Source: Flagellimonas okinawensis (GTDB lineage: Bacteria; Bacteroidota; Bacteroidia; Flavobacteriales; Flavobacteriaceae). From it: DNA of 64,000 bases. Shown in pieces: positions 8,702-18,496 of the stretch. Every line of letters starts with the position of its first letter. The first letter of the stretch is position 1. Position numbers and translations under genes: made by a program. A model generated the notes under the pieces. It made no database searches. It was not told where the DNA came from and worked only from the letters and a program-made list of their open reading frames with translations. Location of the stretch: contig NZ_JARFVA010000001.1 in assembly GCF_029194005.1 (NCBI RefSeq), positions 558,001-622,000 of the forward strand, read 5' to 3'.

Positions 8702-11107
8702 ATGAAAAGGCATATAAACAAAGTTGCCGTAATCGGTTCCGGAATAATGGGAAGTGGCATTGCTTGTCATTTTGCAAACATTGGGGTCGAAGTGTTATTG
8801 TTGGACATAGTTCCTAGAGAACTGAACGACAAAGAAAAAGCACAAGGACTGACCCTAGAGGACAAAGCGGTTCGAAATCGTTTGGTGAACGATTCTCTGA
8901 CCACGGCCCTCAAATCCAAGCCCTCCCCTATTTATCATCAGAAATTTGCTGACCGAATCACGACAGGTAATATGGAGGATGATATTTCCAAAGTAGCCGA
9001 CGTGGATTGGATCATAGAAGTGGTGGTAGAGCGTTTGGACATCAAAAAACAAGTGTTCGAAAAGTTGGACAAACATCGTACACCTGGCACCTTGATCACT
9101 TCCAATACTTCGGGAATCCCTATCAAATTTATGAGCGAAGGAAGAAGTGATGATTTCCAAAAACACTTCTGTGGAACACACTTCTTTAACCCCGCAAGAT
9201 ATTTAAAGCTTTTTGAAATTATCCCTGGTCCAAAAACCTCCAGCGATGTGCTGGAATTCCTGAACGGATACGGTGAGCAATTCTTAGGCAAGACTTCGGT
9301 TGTGGCCAAAGACACTCCTGCCTTTATAGGAAATAGAATAGGGATTTTCAGCATTCAAAGTTTATTTCATGCAGTGAAAGACCTTGGAATGACCGTTGAA
9401 GAAGTAGATAAATTAACAGGACCTGTGATTGGACGCCCAAAGTCCGCCACCTTCCGCACAGTAGATGTGGTAGGATTGGATACCTTGGTGCATGTAGCCA
9501 ACGGAATCAGTGAGAATTGCAAGGACGATGAACGTCACGAACTCTTCCAATTACCTGATTTTATCCAGACCATGATGGACAATAAATGGTTGGGAAGTAA
9601 GTCTGGACAAGGTTTCTATAAAAAAGTAAAAGGTGATGACGGCAAAAGTGAAATCCTCACTTTGGACCTGGACAGTATGGACTACCGCTCCAAAAAAAGT
9701 GCAAAATTCGCCACATTGGAGCTCACCAAGACCATTGATAAGGTTATCGATCGCTTCCCCGTTTTAGTTGGAGGAAAGGACAAGGCCGGGGAATTTTACC
9801 GAAAAAGTTTTGGTGCCCTTTTCGCTTACGTTACTCACCGTATTCCAGAAATCACGGATGAATTATACAAAATAGATGATGCCATGAAGGCCGGCTTTGG
9901 CTGGGAACACGGACCTTTCCAGATTTGGGATGCCATTGGGCTCGATAAAGGTTTGGAATTCATCAAGGCAGAAGGTCTGGAAGCTGCTTCTTGGGTATCC
10001 GAAATGAAAGAAGCAGGAATCGATTCCTTCTACACCGTAAAAGAAGGTAATACCTATTTCTACGATATCCCTAAAAAGGCCATGGAAAAAGTTCCAGGTC
10101 AGGATGCTTTTATTATTCTGGACAACATCAGAAAGACCAAGGAGGTCTTCAAAAACAGTGGTGTAGTCATAGAAGATTTGGGCGATGGAATCCTTAATTG
10201 TGAATTCCAATCCAAAATGAACACCATTGGTGGTGATGTACTAGCCGGCCTAAACAAAGCGGTAGATCTTGCTGAAAAGGATTTTGCCGGATTGGTCATT
10301 GGTAACCAAGCTGCAAATTTTTCAGTGGGAGCCAATATCGGTATGATCTTTATGATGGCTGTGGAACAAGAATATGATGAGCTAAATATGGCCATTAAAA
10401 TGTTCCAGGATACTATGATGCGTATGCGTTATTCATCCATTCCAACTGTGGCAGCACCACATGGTATGGCCTTGGGAGGTGGTTGTGAACTATCCCTCCA
10501 TGCCGATAAAGTAGTTGCTGCGGCCGAAACCTACATTGGGTTAGTGGAATTTGGAGTTGGAGTTATACCTGGTGGAGGTGGTTCTAAGGAAATGGCATTG
10601 CGCGCCTCCGATACCTTTAGAAAAAATGATGTAGAGCTCAATGTGCTTCAAGAATACTTCCTGACCATTGGAATGGCAAAGGTCTCAACATCAGCTTACG
10701 AGGCATTTGATCTGGGCATCCTTCAAAAAGGAAAAGATGTAGTGGTCGTTAACAAAGACCGACAAATTGCTACAGCAAAAGCATATGCCAAATTAATGGC
10801 GGACGCAGGCTACACAAAACCAGTGAAGCGCAAGGATGTAAAAGTACTTGGAAAACAAGCTTTAGGAATGTTCTTGGTAGGAACGGATTCCATGGAAGCT
10901 GGACATTATATTTCGGAGCACGACAAAAAGATTGCCGATAAATTGGCCTATGTAATGGCTGGTGGGGACCTGTCAGAAGCCACCATGGTAACCGAGCAAT
11001 ATCTTTTGGATTTGGAACGAGAGGCTTTCTTGTCTCTTTGTACGGAGAGAAAAACTCTGGAACGCATACAACACATGTTGAAAACAGGAAAACCACTTAG
11101 AAATTAG
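8702..11107 (+). CDS. fadN: 3-hydroxyacyl-CoA dehydrogenase / enoyl-CoA hydratase
   Basis: 801 residues, bifunctional enzyme of the FadN type (order dehydrogenase then crotonase, the reverse of E. coli FadB). The N-terminal Rossmann motif VIGSGIMGSGIACHFANIG binds NAD; the dehydrogenase C-terminal domains follow, with GTHFFNPARYLKLFEII containing the catalytic His. The crotonase part starts near residue 500 and shows the oxyanion-hole segment NFSVGANIG and the two glutamate-bearing segments GMALGGGCELSLHAD and GLVEFGVGVIPGGGGSKE. It hydrates enoyl-CoA and oxidises 3-hydroxyacyl-CoA. It is the second gene of the marR operon, followed 83 bases later by thiolase. Confidence 0.95.
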   Translation: MKRHINKVAVIGSGIMGSGIACHFANIGVEVLLLDIVPRELNDKEKAQGLTLEDKAVRNRLVNDSLTTALKSKPSPIYHQKFADRITTGNMEDDISKVADVDWIIEVVVERLDIKKQVFEKLDKHRTPGTLITSNTSGIPIKFMSEGRSDDFQKHFCGTHFFNPARYLKLFEIIPGPKTSSDVLEFLNGYGEQFLGKTSVVAKDTPAFIGNRIGIFSIQSLFHAVKDLGMTVEEVDKLTGPVIGRPKSATFRTVDVVGLDTLVHVANGISENCKDDERHELFQLPDFIQTMMDNKWLGSKSGQGFYKKVKGDDGKSEILTLDLDSMDYRSKKSAKFATLELTKTIDKVIDRFPVLVGGKDKAGEFYRKSFGALFAYVTHRIPEITDELYKIDDAMKAGFGWEHGPFQIWDAIGLDKGLEFIKAEGLEAASWVSEMKEAGIDSFYTVKEGNTYFYDIPKKAMEKVPGQDAFIILDNIRKTKEVFKNSGVVIEDLGDGILNCEFQSKMNTIGGDVLAGLNKAVDLAEKDFAGLVIGNQAANFSVGANIGMIFMMAVEQEYDELNMAIKMFQDTMMRMRYSSIPTVAAPHGMALGGGCELSLHADKVVAAAETYIGLVEFGVGVIPGGGGSKEMALRASDTFRKNDVELNVLQEYFLTIGMAKVSTSAYEAFDLGILQKGKDVVVVNKDRQIATAKAYAKLMADAGYTKPVKRKDVKVLGKQALGMFLVGTDSMEAGHYISEHDKKIADKLAYVMAGGDLSEATMVTEQYLLDLEREAFLSLCTERKTLERIQHMLKTGKPLRN

Positions 11108-11190
11108 ATTGATTGATCATTGGACCGTTCGATTGATCGAAGCGGAATCCAATCATACATGAATCCAAAAATCAAAGAATCCAAAGAAAA

Positions 11191-12381
11191 ATGAAAACAG
11201 CATATATAGTAAAAGGATATAGAACAGCGGTGGGAAAAGCTCCCAAAGGTCTGTTCAGGTTTAAGCGCCCGGACGAACTGGCAGCAGAAACCATTGAATA
11301 CATGATGAAAGAACTTCCCCAGTTAGATAAAAAACGTATTGATGATGTTATCGTGGGGAATGCCATGCCAGAAGCCGAACAAGGCCTCAACATGGGTAGG
11401 TTGATCTCTTTAATGGGGTTGAACATTGAGGATGTACCCGGTGTGACCGTTAACCGCTACTGTGCCTCAGGTCTTGAAACCATTGGAATAGCAACTGCAA
11501 AAATTCAATCTGGAATGGCCGATTGTATTATTGCAGGAGGAGCCGAAAGCATGAGCTACATCCCAATGGGAGGTTACAAACCAACCCCTGATTATGCCAC
11601 CGCCAAAGAAGGACACGAAGATTATTACTGGGGAATGGGACTTACAGCAGAAGCAGTTGCCCAGCAATTTAAAGTATCCCGTGAAGATCAGGATGAGTTC
11701 GCCTACAATTCTCACATGAAAGCATTGAAAGCCCAGGAGGAAGGTCGTTTCCAGGATCAAATCGTTCCCATCGAGGTCGAGCATACGTTTGTGAACCAAG
11801 CGGGCAAAAAGGAAACAAAGAATTATACGGTAAACAAGGATGAGGGTCCAAGAAAAGGAACCAACATCCCAACTTTAAATAAGTTAAGACCTGTTTTTGC
11901 TGCAGGTGGAAGCGTTACCGCAGGGAATTCCTCACAAATGAGCGATGGAGCAGCTTTTGTAATGGTAATGAGCGAAGAAATGGTAAAAGAACTAAATCTT
12001 GAGCCAGTTGCCCGTTTAGTCAACTATGCAGCTGCCGGTGTTGAACCCCGAATTATGGGAATAGGACCTGTAAAAGCAATTCCGAAAGCCTTAAAACAAG
12101 CAGGATTAAAGCAAGACCAAATAGACCTTATCGAATTAAACGAAGCCTTTGCCTCACAATCATTGGCTGTTATTCGAGAACTTGGCCTAAACCAAGATAT
12201 CGTTAATGTAAACGGTGGAGCCATTGCACTTGGCCATCCATTGGGTTGTACCGGAGCCAAATTGTCTGTCCAACTTTTCGATGAAATGAGAAAACGTGAC
12301 ATGAAAGGCAAATACGGTATGGTTACCATGTGTGTAGGTACCGGACAAGGTGCTGCCGGTATATTCGAATTCCTAAACTAA
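11191..12381 (+). CDS. fadA: Acetyl-CoA C-acyltransferase (3-ketoacyl-CoA thiolase)
   Basis: 396 residues, normal thiolase length. Nucleophilic Cys91 lies in [12 protein letters not shown]; the catalytic His349 in [16 protein letters not shown] and the acid/base Cys381 in [17 protein letters not shown] are all in place. It performs the thiolytic step of beta-oxidation, releasing acetyl-CoA. The 83-base gap before it carries a TTCGAT/ATCGAA palindrome and several AATCCAAA words but no promoter that I can support, so it is read as part of the operon. Confidence 0.95.
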   Translation: MKTAYIVKGYRTAVGKAPKGLFRFKRPDELAAETIEYMMKELPQLDKKRIDDVIVGNAMPEAEQGLNMGRLISLMGLNIEDVPGVTVNRYCASGLETIGIATAKIQSGMADCIIAGGAESMSYIPMGGYKPTPDYATAKEGHEDYYWGMGLTAEAVAQQFKVSREDQDEFAYNSHMKALKAQEEGRFQDQIVPIEVEHTFVNQAGKKETKNYTVNKDEGPRKGTNIPTLNKLRPVFAAGGSVTAGNSSQMSDGAAFVMVMSEEMVKELNLEPVARLVNYAAAGVEPRIMGIGPVKAIPKALKQAGLKQDQIDLIELNEAFASQSLAVIRELGLNQDIVNVNGGAIALGHPLGCTGAKLSVQLFDEMRKRDMKGKYGMVTMCVGTGQGAAGIFEFLN

Positions 12382-12403
12382 AAATTACTAAACAAAAAAT
12401 ATC

Positions 12404-14212
12404 ATGAGCGATACAACAGAAAAAGACATACTGAGAGGAGGTCAATTTTTGGTCAAAGAGACCAAATGTGAGGATGTGTTCACCCTTGAAGACCTTAACG
12501 AAGAACAAAAAATGATGCGTGAAAGCACCAAAGAATTTGTTGATCGAGAACTTTGGGCACATTGGGAACGTTTCGAGAAAAAAGACTATGCCTATACAGA
12601 GGAATGTATGAGAAAGGCTGGTGAACTTGGTCTATTGAGCATTGCCGTACCCGAAGCTTATGGAGGTATGGGAATGGGATTTGTTTCCACCATGTTGGTA
12701 TGTGACTACATTTCAGGTGCCACAGGTTCATTTAGTACAGCTTTCGGGGCACATACCGGTATCGGTACTATGCCAATTACCCTATATGGAACGGAAGAAC
12801 AAAAACAGAAATACGTACCTAAGCTGGCGACTGGAGAATGGTTTGGAGCCTATTGCTTAACAGAACCAGGCGCCGGTTCCGATGCAAACTCAGGTAAAAC
12901 AAAGGCTGTACTTTCCGAAGATGGAAAATACTATAGCATCACCGGTCAGAAAATGTGGATTTCCAATGCAGGTTTCTGTAACATGTTTATCGTATTTGCA
13001 AGAATAGAAGATGACAAGAATATTACCGGATTCATTGTAGAGAACGATTCAGAAAATGGAATTTCTTTCGGAGAAGAAGAAAAGAAGTTGGGTATCCACT
13101 CCTCCTCTACGCGCCAAGTATTCTTCAACGATACCAAAGTTCCTGTAGAGAACATGCTTTCGGAGAGAGGAAATGGTTTTAAAATTGCGATGAACGCCCT
13201 TAATGTTGGTCGTATCAAATTGGCGGCAGCCTGTTTGGAAGCACAACGTCGTGTAGTAAATGAGGCCACGAAATATGCGAACGAACGTATCCAATTCAAG
13301 ACGCCAATCATGAATTTTGGTGCCATTAAAGCAAAAATTGCCGATATGGCCACCAACGCTTATGTTGATGAATCTGCCTGTTACCGCGCAGCAAAAAATA
13401 TCGAGGATAGAATTGCCATTCGCGAAGCAAGTGGAAACTCCCACCAAGAAGCTGAGCTTAAAGGTGTTGAAGAATATGCCATTGAGTGCTCTATTTTGAA
13501 AGTAGCCGTTTCCGAGCATGTTCAGCATACCACTGATGAAGGAATTCAGGTTTTCGGAGGAATGGGCTTTAGTGCCGACACCCCGATGGAATCTGCTTGG
13601 AGAGATGCCCGTATTTCAAGGATTTACGAAGGTACCAACGAAATCAACCGTATGCTCTCTGTAGGCATGTTGGTTAAAAAAGCCATGAAAGGACATGTAG
13701 ACCTTTTGGGCCCAGCAACTGCAGTAGGCGAGGAATTAATGGGTATACCATCTTTTGAGACACCGGATTTCTCCGAACTATTAGCTGAAGAAAAGGATTT
13801 GATCGCAAGATTGAAAAAAGTATTCCTGATGGTTGCCGGTAGTGCTGTGCAAAAATTTGGTCCAGATTTGGAAAAACATCAAATGCTATTGATGGCCGCT
13901 TCCGACATCTTGATTCAAATCTACATGGCAGAATCCACCATACTAAGAACTGAGAAAAATGCGAAGCGCTTTGGTGAAGAGGCTCAAGCAACCCAAATTG
14001 CCATGTCCAAATTATATTTGTACAGAGCCGTGGATATCATCCAACAAAAAGCCAAGGAAGGAATTGTTTCCTTTGCCGAGGGTGATGAACAACGCATGAT
14101 GCTAATGGGGCTTAAACGCTTCACCAAGTATACAAACCAACCCAATGTAGTGGAACTTAGGACGCAAATTGCGGACAAAGTGGCTGCAGATAATGGGTAT
14201 ACCTTTGACTAA
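12404..14212 (+). CDS. fadE: Acyl-CoA dehydrogenase
   Basis: 602 residues, the long FadE form known from Bacillus, with an extra C-terminal domain of about 180 residues. The FAD/substrate motifs are YCLTEPGAGSDANSGKTKA, WISNAGFCNMFIVFA and the C-terminal QVFGGMGFSADTPMESAWRDARISRIYEGTNEINR, whose Glu in YEGT is the catalytic base. It introduces the 2,3-double bond into acyl-CoA with electrons passed to an electron-transfer flavoprotein. Last gene of marR-fadN-fadA-fadE, 22 bases after thiolase and ended by a strong terminator. Confidence 0.94.
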   Translation: MSDTTEKDILRGGQFLVKETKCEDVFTLEDLNEEQKMMRESTKEFVDRELWAHWERFEKKDYAYTEECMRKAGELGLLSIAVPEAYGGMGMGFVSTMLVCDYISGATGSFSTAFGAHTGIGTMPITLYGTEEQKQKYVPKLATGEWFGAYCLTEPGAGSDANSGKTKAVLSEDGKYYSITGQKMWISNAGFCNMFIVFARIEDDKNITGFIVENDSENGISFGEEEKKLGIHSSSTRQVFFNDTKVPVENMLSERGNGFKIAMNALNVGRIKLAAACLEAQRRVVNEATKYANERIQFKTPIMNFGAIKAKIADMATNAYVDESACYRAAKNIEDRIAIREASGNSHQEAELKGVEEYAIECSILKVAVSEHVQHTTDEGIQVFGGMGFSADTPMESAWRDARISRIYEGTNEINRMLSVGMLVKKAMKGHVDLLGPATAVGEELMGIPSFETPDFSELLAEEKDLIARLKKVFLMVAGSAVQKFGPDLEKHQMLLMAASDILIQIYMAESTILRTEKNAKRFGEEAQATQIAMSKLYLYRAVDIIQQKAKEGIVSFAEGDEQRMMLMGLKRFTKYTNQPNVVELRTQIADKVAADNGYTFD

Positions 14213-14250
14213 TTCAAATATTTGCTGGGATAAAAACCACTTAAATTTGA

Positions 14251-14276
14251 AAACGCCCCAATTGGGGCGTTTTTTA
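14251..14276 (+). terminator. Rho-independent terminator of the fad operon
   Basis: Stem AAACGCCCC/GGGGCGTTT with AATT loop and a T6 tract, 38 bases past the fadE stop. Confidence 0.92.
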
Positions 14277-14297
14277 TTTGATGTAATTATTATCAGT

Positions 14298-14362
14298 GTC
14301 AGGTCGAGACCAAACAAAAATTTCATTTTCTTCAAGACATTTCAACTTCGCTCAAGGTGATA
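14298..14362. repeat. Decayed copy of the dispersed intergenic repeat
   Basis: The segment includes TTCAACTTCGCTCAAGGTGA, close to the CTTCGACTGCGCTCAGGATGACA words at 58127-58151, and lies between two convergent genes. Similarity is partial. Confidence 0.4.
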
Positions 14363-14382
14363 TTTATTTTTTTATGCAAAGT

Positions 14383-16182
14383 TTACTTGATGGATTCCAG
14401 AATTTGCTCATCCTTTTGTTTTGAAGAAAAGTTGATGGCACACTCAATCAATGCCAAGTGGGAATAAGCTTGAGGGAAATTACCCAACAAGCGCTTGGTT
14501 TTAAAATCAATGTCTTCACTGAACAGACCCAAATGGTTGCTATAGCTCAACAAGCGTTCAAATTGCTCCAAAGCCTTCTGTTCCTCCCCTATTTTGTACA
14601 ACGCATTGATAAACCAAAATGTACAAATAGTGAAGGATGACGAAGGAAGTCCAAAATCATCCTCGTTCTTGTAACGATACAGTAGTCCGTCGTTGCTCAA
14701 ACCATCCTCGATGGCCTTAACCGTACTTACATATTTTGGATCACGGGCATGGATAAACCCATAAGGTTCCATCAACAATACGGAAGCATCTAAATGACGT
14801 GAACCATAACTTTGCACAAATGCATTAATGTCGCTGTTCCATGCATTCTTGTGGATATCCTCCTTGATCTCTTGCTCAAGAGCTGTCCAGCGTTCCAGTT
14901 TACGTGTTTTACCGAACATTTTAGCCACTTTTATGGCCCTGTCCAATGCAACCCAACATAATACTTTTGAGAAAGTAAAGTGTCTGTCATCCCCTCTAAA
15001 CTCCCAAATACCTTTATCCGGTTCTTCCCAGTGCTTACCAACAATCCAAACAATACCTTTGGTAATATTCCAGAGTTCCTCAACATTTTCGATATCGTTA
15101 CTAAAGTTGCGCAATTGCTCATAGATTACATCCATGAGAATCCCATAGATATCGTTCTGTTTTTGCATGTAAGCGGCATTACCGACACGTACGGGCTTAG
15201 ACCCTTTATAACCATCTAAATGATCTAATGCCTTTTCGGTCAGCTTTTTCTCCTTATTAATGCCATACATAATTTGGAGTTTTTCATCCTTGTCCGGCAT
15301 CAAATCAATAATAAACTGAAGATAGCGCTTGGCCGAGTTTTTATGACCGAGTTCAGAAACCACTTTGATCACCATAGAAGCATCTCGAATCCAGCAAAAA
15401 CGATAATCCCAATTCCTAACCTCACCAATTGTCTCCGGCAAGGAAGTGGTTGCCGCCGCCAAAACAGCCCCGGTTTTGTCGTAAGTCAACATTTTTAGCG
15501 TGATGGCACTACGAATAATTTCATCCTTAAACTTTTGGTAATGAGGCGTTTTTGCAGCCCAATCCAACCAATACACCTTGGTGCGCTCAAGCTCCAGTCC
15601 CATGGAATCGGTAGTGGGTTTTAAAATCTTTTCATTGTAACATATGAGAAAATATCCATCTTCCTCCAAGCTGATCACATCCCCCGCTAAAATCCTCTCT
15701 TTATCAAAAGAAGTATATAAAAACAGCGTATCATATTTGATTTTTTGGGTAAGGCTGGCTATAAAATCCTCTTTAACATAATGCTTGGTCTTACCCATAG
15801 CATATTCCAGTTTTGGATCGTACTTTACAGCAAATTTTGGCTTTCCGGAAATGTATTTTACGTACCTAATAATCTCTGGTTGTGCTTTATATTTCCCGTT
15901 CATCTTGTGGTGTCGGGGCATAAAATCGTGCACTTCGAAAACATTGTCACCTTCAGAGAATCTGGTGATCAAGATTGCAGTGTACCTAAAATATTCTTGC
16001 TCAATGGTGTAGTTCCCTTGAGGAATAACTTCAAAACTACCCCCTTTCTGTTCGTCCAACAGTTTTGCAAACACAGATGTAGAGTCAAACTGTGGCAAAC
16101 AGCACCAGTCTATGGAGCCTTCTTTGGAAATTAATGCCGCACTCCTGCAATTTCCTATAATTCCGTAATTCAAATTGTCCAT
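14383..16182 (-). CDS. Glycoside hydrolase family 15 protein, probable trehalase
   Basis: 599 residues with the N-terminal GH15 beta-sandwich (NYGIIGNCRSAALISKEGSIDWCCLPQFDSTSVFAKLLD) and the (alpha/alpha)6 barrel. Likely catalytic acid is Glu394 in GIWEFRGDDRHFTFSK; the base is Glu556 in GLFSEDIDF, just before the typical LLGNFPQAYSHLALI. WDYRFCWIRDASM is the usual substrate-cleft motif. No signal peptide, so cytoplasmic. Family members include glucoamylases and trehalases; the divergent neighbour, a trehalose-6-phosphate synthase/phosphatase starting 103 bases away, makes trehalose the likelier substrate. That assignment is inference from context. Confidence 0.85.
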   Translation of the reverse strand: MDNLNYGIIGNCRSAALISKEGSIDWCCLPQFDSTSVFAKLLDEQKGGSFEVIPQGNYTIEQEYFRYTAILITRFSEGDNVFEVHDFMPRHHKMNGKYKAQPEIIRYVKYISGKPKFAVKYDPKLEYAMGKTKHYVKEDFIASLTQKIKYDTLFLYTSFDKERILAGDVISLEEDGYFLICYNEKILKPTTDSMGLELERTKVYWLDWAAKTPHYQKFKDEIIRSAITLKMLTYDKTGAVLAAATTSLPETIGEVRNWDYRFCWIRDASMVIKVVSELGHKNSAKRYLQFIIDLMPDKDEKLQIMYGINKEKKLTEKALDHLDGYKGSKPVRVGNAAYMQKQNDIYGILMDVIYEQLRNFSNDIENVEELWNITKGIVWIVGKHWEEPDKGIWEFRGDDRHFTFSKVLCWVALDRAIKVAKMFGKTRKLERWTALEQEIKEDIHKNAWNSDINAFVQSYGSRHLDASVLLMEPYGFIHARDPKYVSTVKAIEDGLSNDGLLYRYKNEDDFGLPSSSFTICTFWFINALYKIGEEQKALEQFERLLSYSNHLGLFSEDIDFKTKRLLGNFPQAYSHLALIECAINFSSKQKDEQILESIK

Positions 16183-16285
16183 AGCTCAAAAATTCTCAAA
16201 AGGGTTATAATGAATTGGTTTTGCGCTCGAATTTCCCGATTTTTAAAGAAACAAAAAATTAAAATACGTCAAAAATCATCCTTTT

Positions 16286-18496
16286 ATGGGCAAAACTATC
16301 ATAATCTCAAATCGACTACCTGTTCAATTACAAATTAGCAATGGAACTATCAATGCGATACCGAGTGTTGGAGGATTGGCCACAGGGATGAAATCTGTAC
16401 ACAGTGGCGGAGAAAGTTTATGGATAGGCTGGTCCGGACTTACAGAAGAAGATACTCCCGATGAATTGGAAGGAGATATTGACAAGGCTTTAAAAGAACA
16501 TGGCTGTGCAAAGGTAAAACTGAACGCGGAGGAAATTGATGGGTTTTATTTTGGATTCAGTAATAGGACCATTTGGCCCCTTTTCCATTATTTTTTGAAG
16601 TATTCCGAGTTTGAACTTAATTATTGGGAGACCTACAAATCCGTAAACCAAAAATTTGCGGACGCTATTATCGAAAATTCAGATGAAGATGATACCATCT
16701 GGGTACACGACTATCAATTAATGCTCGTTCCACAAATGGTTCGTGAAAAACGCCCGGACACTACCATTGGTTTCTTCCTTCATATCCCCTTTCCATCTTT
16801 CGAAATATTCAGAACCTTACCATGGCGTGAAGAAATATTGGAAGGTTTATTGGGCTCGGACCTAATTGGGTTCCACACCTATGACTACGAAAGGCATTTT
16901 TTAAGTTCGGTACGTAGATTGCTTGGCTTGGATGTAAGCTTCAACGAAATATATCTGGACAACAGGGTAATCAAAGTGGATTCCTTTCCCATGGGAATCG
17001 ATTACAAGAAATTTCGTGAGGCCGCAGTGCTCCACGATTCCAAAAGCAAAGACGAACGCAGCGACCTGCAAGTTCGTTTAGACAACCACAAGGCATCAAC
17101 ACCAGATGCAAAGCTCATTCTTTCCATAGACCGTTTGGATTATAGTAAGGGAATTGCAAAACGTATCAATGCCTTTGAATATTTTCTTCAAAAATACCCA
17201 GAATACAAGGAAAAGGTACGTTTGATCATTCTCGCCGTACCATCACGCTCCAATGTTCCTCAATATCAATTACTTAAAAGAGAGGTAGATGAATTGGTAG
17301 GTAGAATTAACGGAGAATTATCCACAGTAAACTGGACCCCTATTTGGTATTTCTACCGATCACTTCCCTTCGAAAGCCTGATCGACCTGTACACCTCCAG
17401 CGACATCGCATGGCTAACACCTCTTAGAGATGGGATGAACTTGGTCGCCAAAGAATATATTGCTACCAGAACGGACAAGTCCGGGGTGCTTATCTTGAGT
17501 GAAATGGCAGGATCCGCATACGAAATGAACGAGGCCCTTTTGATTAATCCCAATAATTTTGAACAGCAGGCCGACACCCTTAAAAGGGCATTTAACATGC
17601 CCTTGGAAGAGCAAGTTTCCCGAAACAATTTTTTACAAAAAAGATTGGAACGTTACAATGTGGAAGTCTGGGCCAACGATTTTATGAACGCCCTACAAGA
17701 AAAGAAAGACCTTGGTAAGGCTTTTATTTCGGAGAAAATGTCCCCCGAAATATTGCTTAACATTGAACAGGAGTACGGCAAATCCAAAAATAGATTATTG
17801 TTTCTGGATTATGATGGGACTTTGGCCGGTTTTCACAAAGATCCGCAAAAGGCATCTCCAGATGATGAATTATATGAACTTTTGGACGAGTTGCACCAAC
17901 AGGAAAACACAACCGTATTTTTGATCAGTGGTCGGGATAAGCAAACATTTACACGTTGGTTCTTGCACAAAAAATACAATATGATCGTAGAGCACGGGGT
18001 ATGGATCTCCAGGGATGGTCAAGAATTTAAACTATTGGAGCAGGTAAAAGGCGACTGGATGGATAAAATTAGACCCGTTCTAGAGTCTTTTGTAGACAGG
18101 ACACCAGGCTCTTTTATTGAAGAAAAAAATTATTCCTTAGCCTGGCATTATCGAAATACAGACCCCGATTTTGGTGAAAAAAGAGCCACTGAACTCAATA
18201 CCGTACTGCGAAGTTTAATAGGCAACGACGACATTAGCGTACTCAATGGAAACAAAGTAATGGAAATAAAAAGCAGTAACGTGAACAAAGGTAGGGCTGC
18301 CACTCGTATGTTAAGTGAAGATGATTACGACTTTGTTTTTGCCATTGGGGATGATTGGACAGATGAATTCATGTTTCAAGAACTGCCCGATTCAACAGTT
18401 ACGGTAAAAGTCGGGCTTCAGAAAACACAAGCCAAATACCATGTGGAAAATACCACAAGGGTAAGGCAACTTTTAAAACGATTTACAAAACCATGA
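16286..18496 (+). CDS. otsBA: Bifunctional trehalose-6-phosphate synthase / trehalose-phosphatase
   Basis: 736 residues joining a GT20 synthase (residues about 1-465) to a HAD phosphatase (about 495-736). The synthase shows IISNRLPVQLQ, GGLATGMKSVHSGGESLWIGW, VHDYQLMLVPQMVRE and the nucleotide-binding LSIDRLDYSKGIAKRINAFE and LRDGMNLVAKEY. The phosphatase shows DYDGTL (nucleophile Asp508, acid Asp510), a motif II serine in LISGRD and the motif III/IV GDDWTDEFMF. It makes trehalose from UDP-glucose and glucose-6-phosphate in one chain, for osmotic or desiccation protection. Its TGA overlaps the ATG of the next gene, so the two are translationally coupled. Confidence 0.95.
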   Translation: MGKTIIISNRLPVQLQISNGTINAIPSVGGLATGMKSVHSGGESLWIGWSGLTEEDTPDELEGDIDKALKEHGCAKVKLNAEEIDGFYFGFSNRTIWPLFHYFLKYSEFELNYWETYKSVNQKFADAIIENSDEDDTIWVHDYQLMLVPQMVREKRPDTTIGFFLHIPFPSFEIFRTLPWREEILEGLLGSDLIGFHTYDYERHFLSSVRRLLGLDVSFNEIYLDNRVIKVDSFPMGIDYKKFREAAVLHDSKSKDERSDLQVRLDNHKASTPDAKLILSIDRLDYSKGIAKRINAFEYFLQKYPEYKEKVRLIILAVPSRSNVPQYQLLKREVDELVGRINGELSTVNWTPIWYFYRSLPFESLIDLYTSSDIAWLTPLRDGMNLVAKEYIATRTDKSGVLILSEMAGSAYEMNEALLINPNNFEQQADTLKRAFNMPLEEQVSRNNFLQKRLERYNVEVWANDFMNALQEKKDLGKAFISEKMSPEILLNIEQEYGKSKNRLLFLDYDGTLAGFHKDPQKASPDDELYELLDELHQQENTTVFLISGRDKQTFTRWFLHKKYNMIVEHGVWISRDGQEFKLLEQVKGDWMDKIRPVLESFVDRTPGSFIEEKNYSLAWHYRNTDPDFGEKRATELNTVLRSLIGNDDISVLNGNKVMEIKSSNVNKGRAATRMLSEDDYDFVFAIGDDWTDEFMFQELPDSTVTVKVGLQKTQAKYHVENTTRVRQLLKRFTKP

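Noticed and set aside
11108-11190. Separate promoter between fadN and fadA
   Set aside because: No TAnnTTTG box with a proper -33 was found in the 83-base gap; the genes are better read as one operon.
14625-14660. GH15 protein seeming to lack a catalytic Glu in the segment PSSSFTICTFW
   Set aside because: The catalytic residues of the family lie elsewhere: GIWEFRG (Glu394) and GLFSEDIDF (Glu556), both present.
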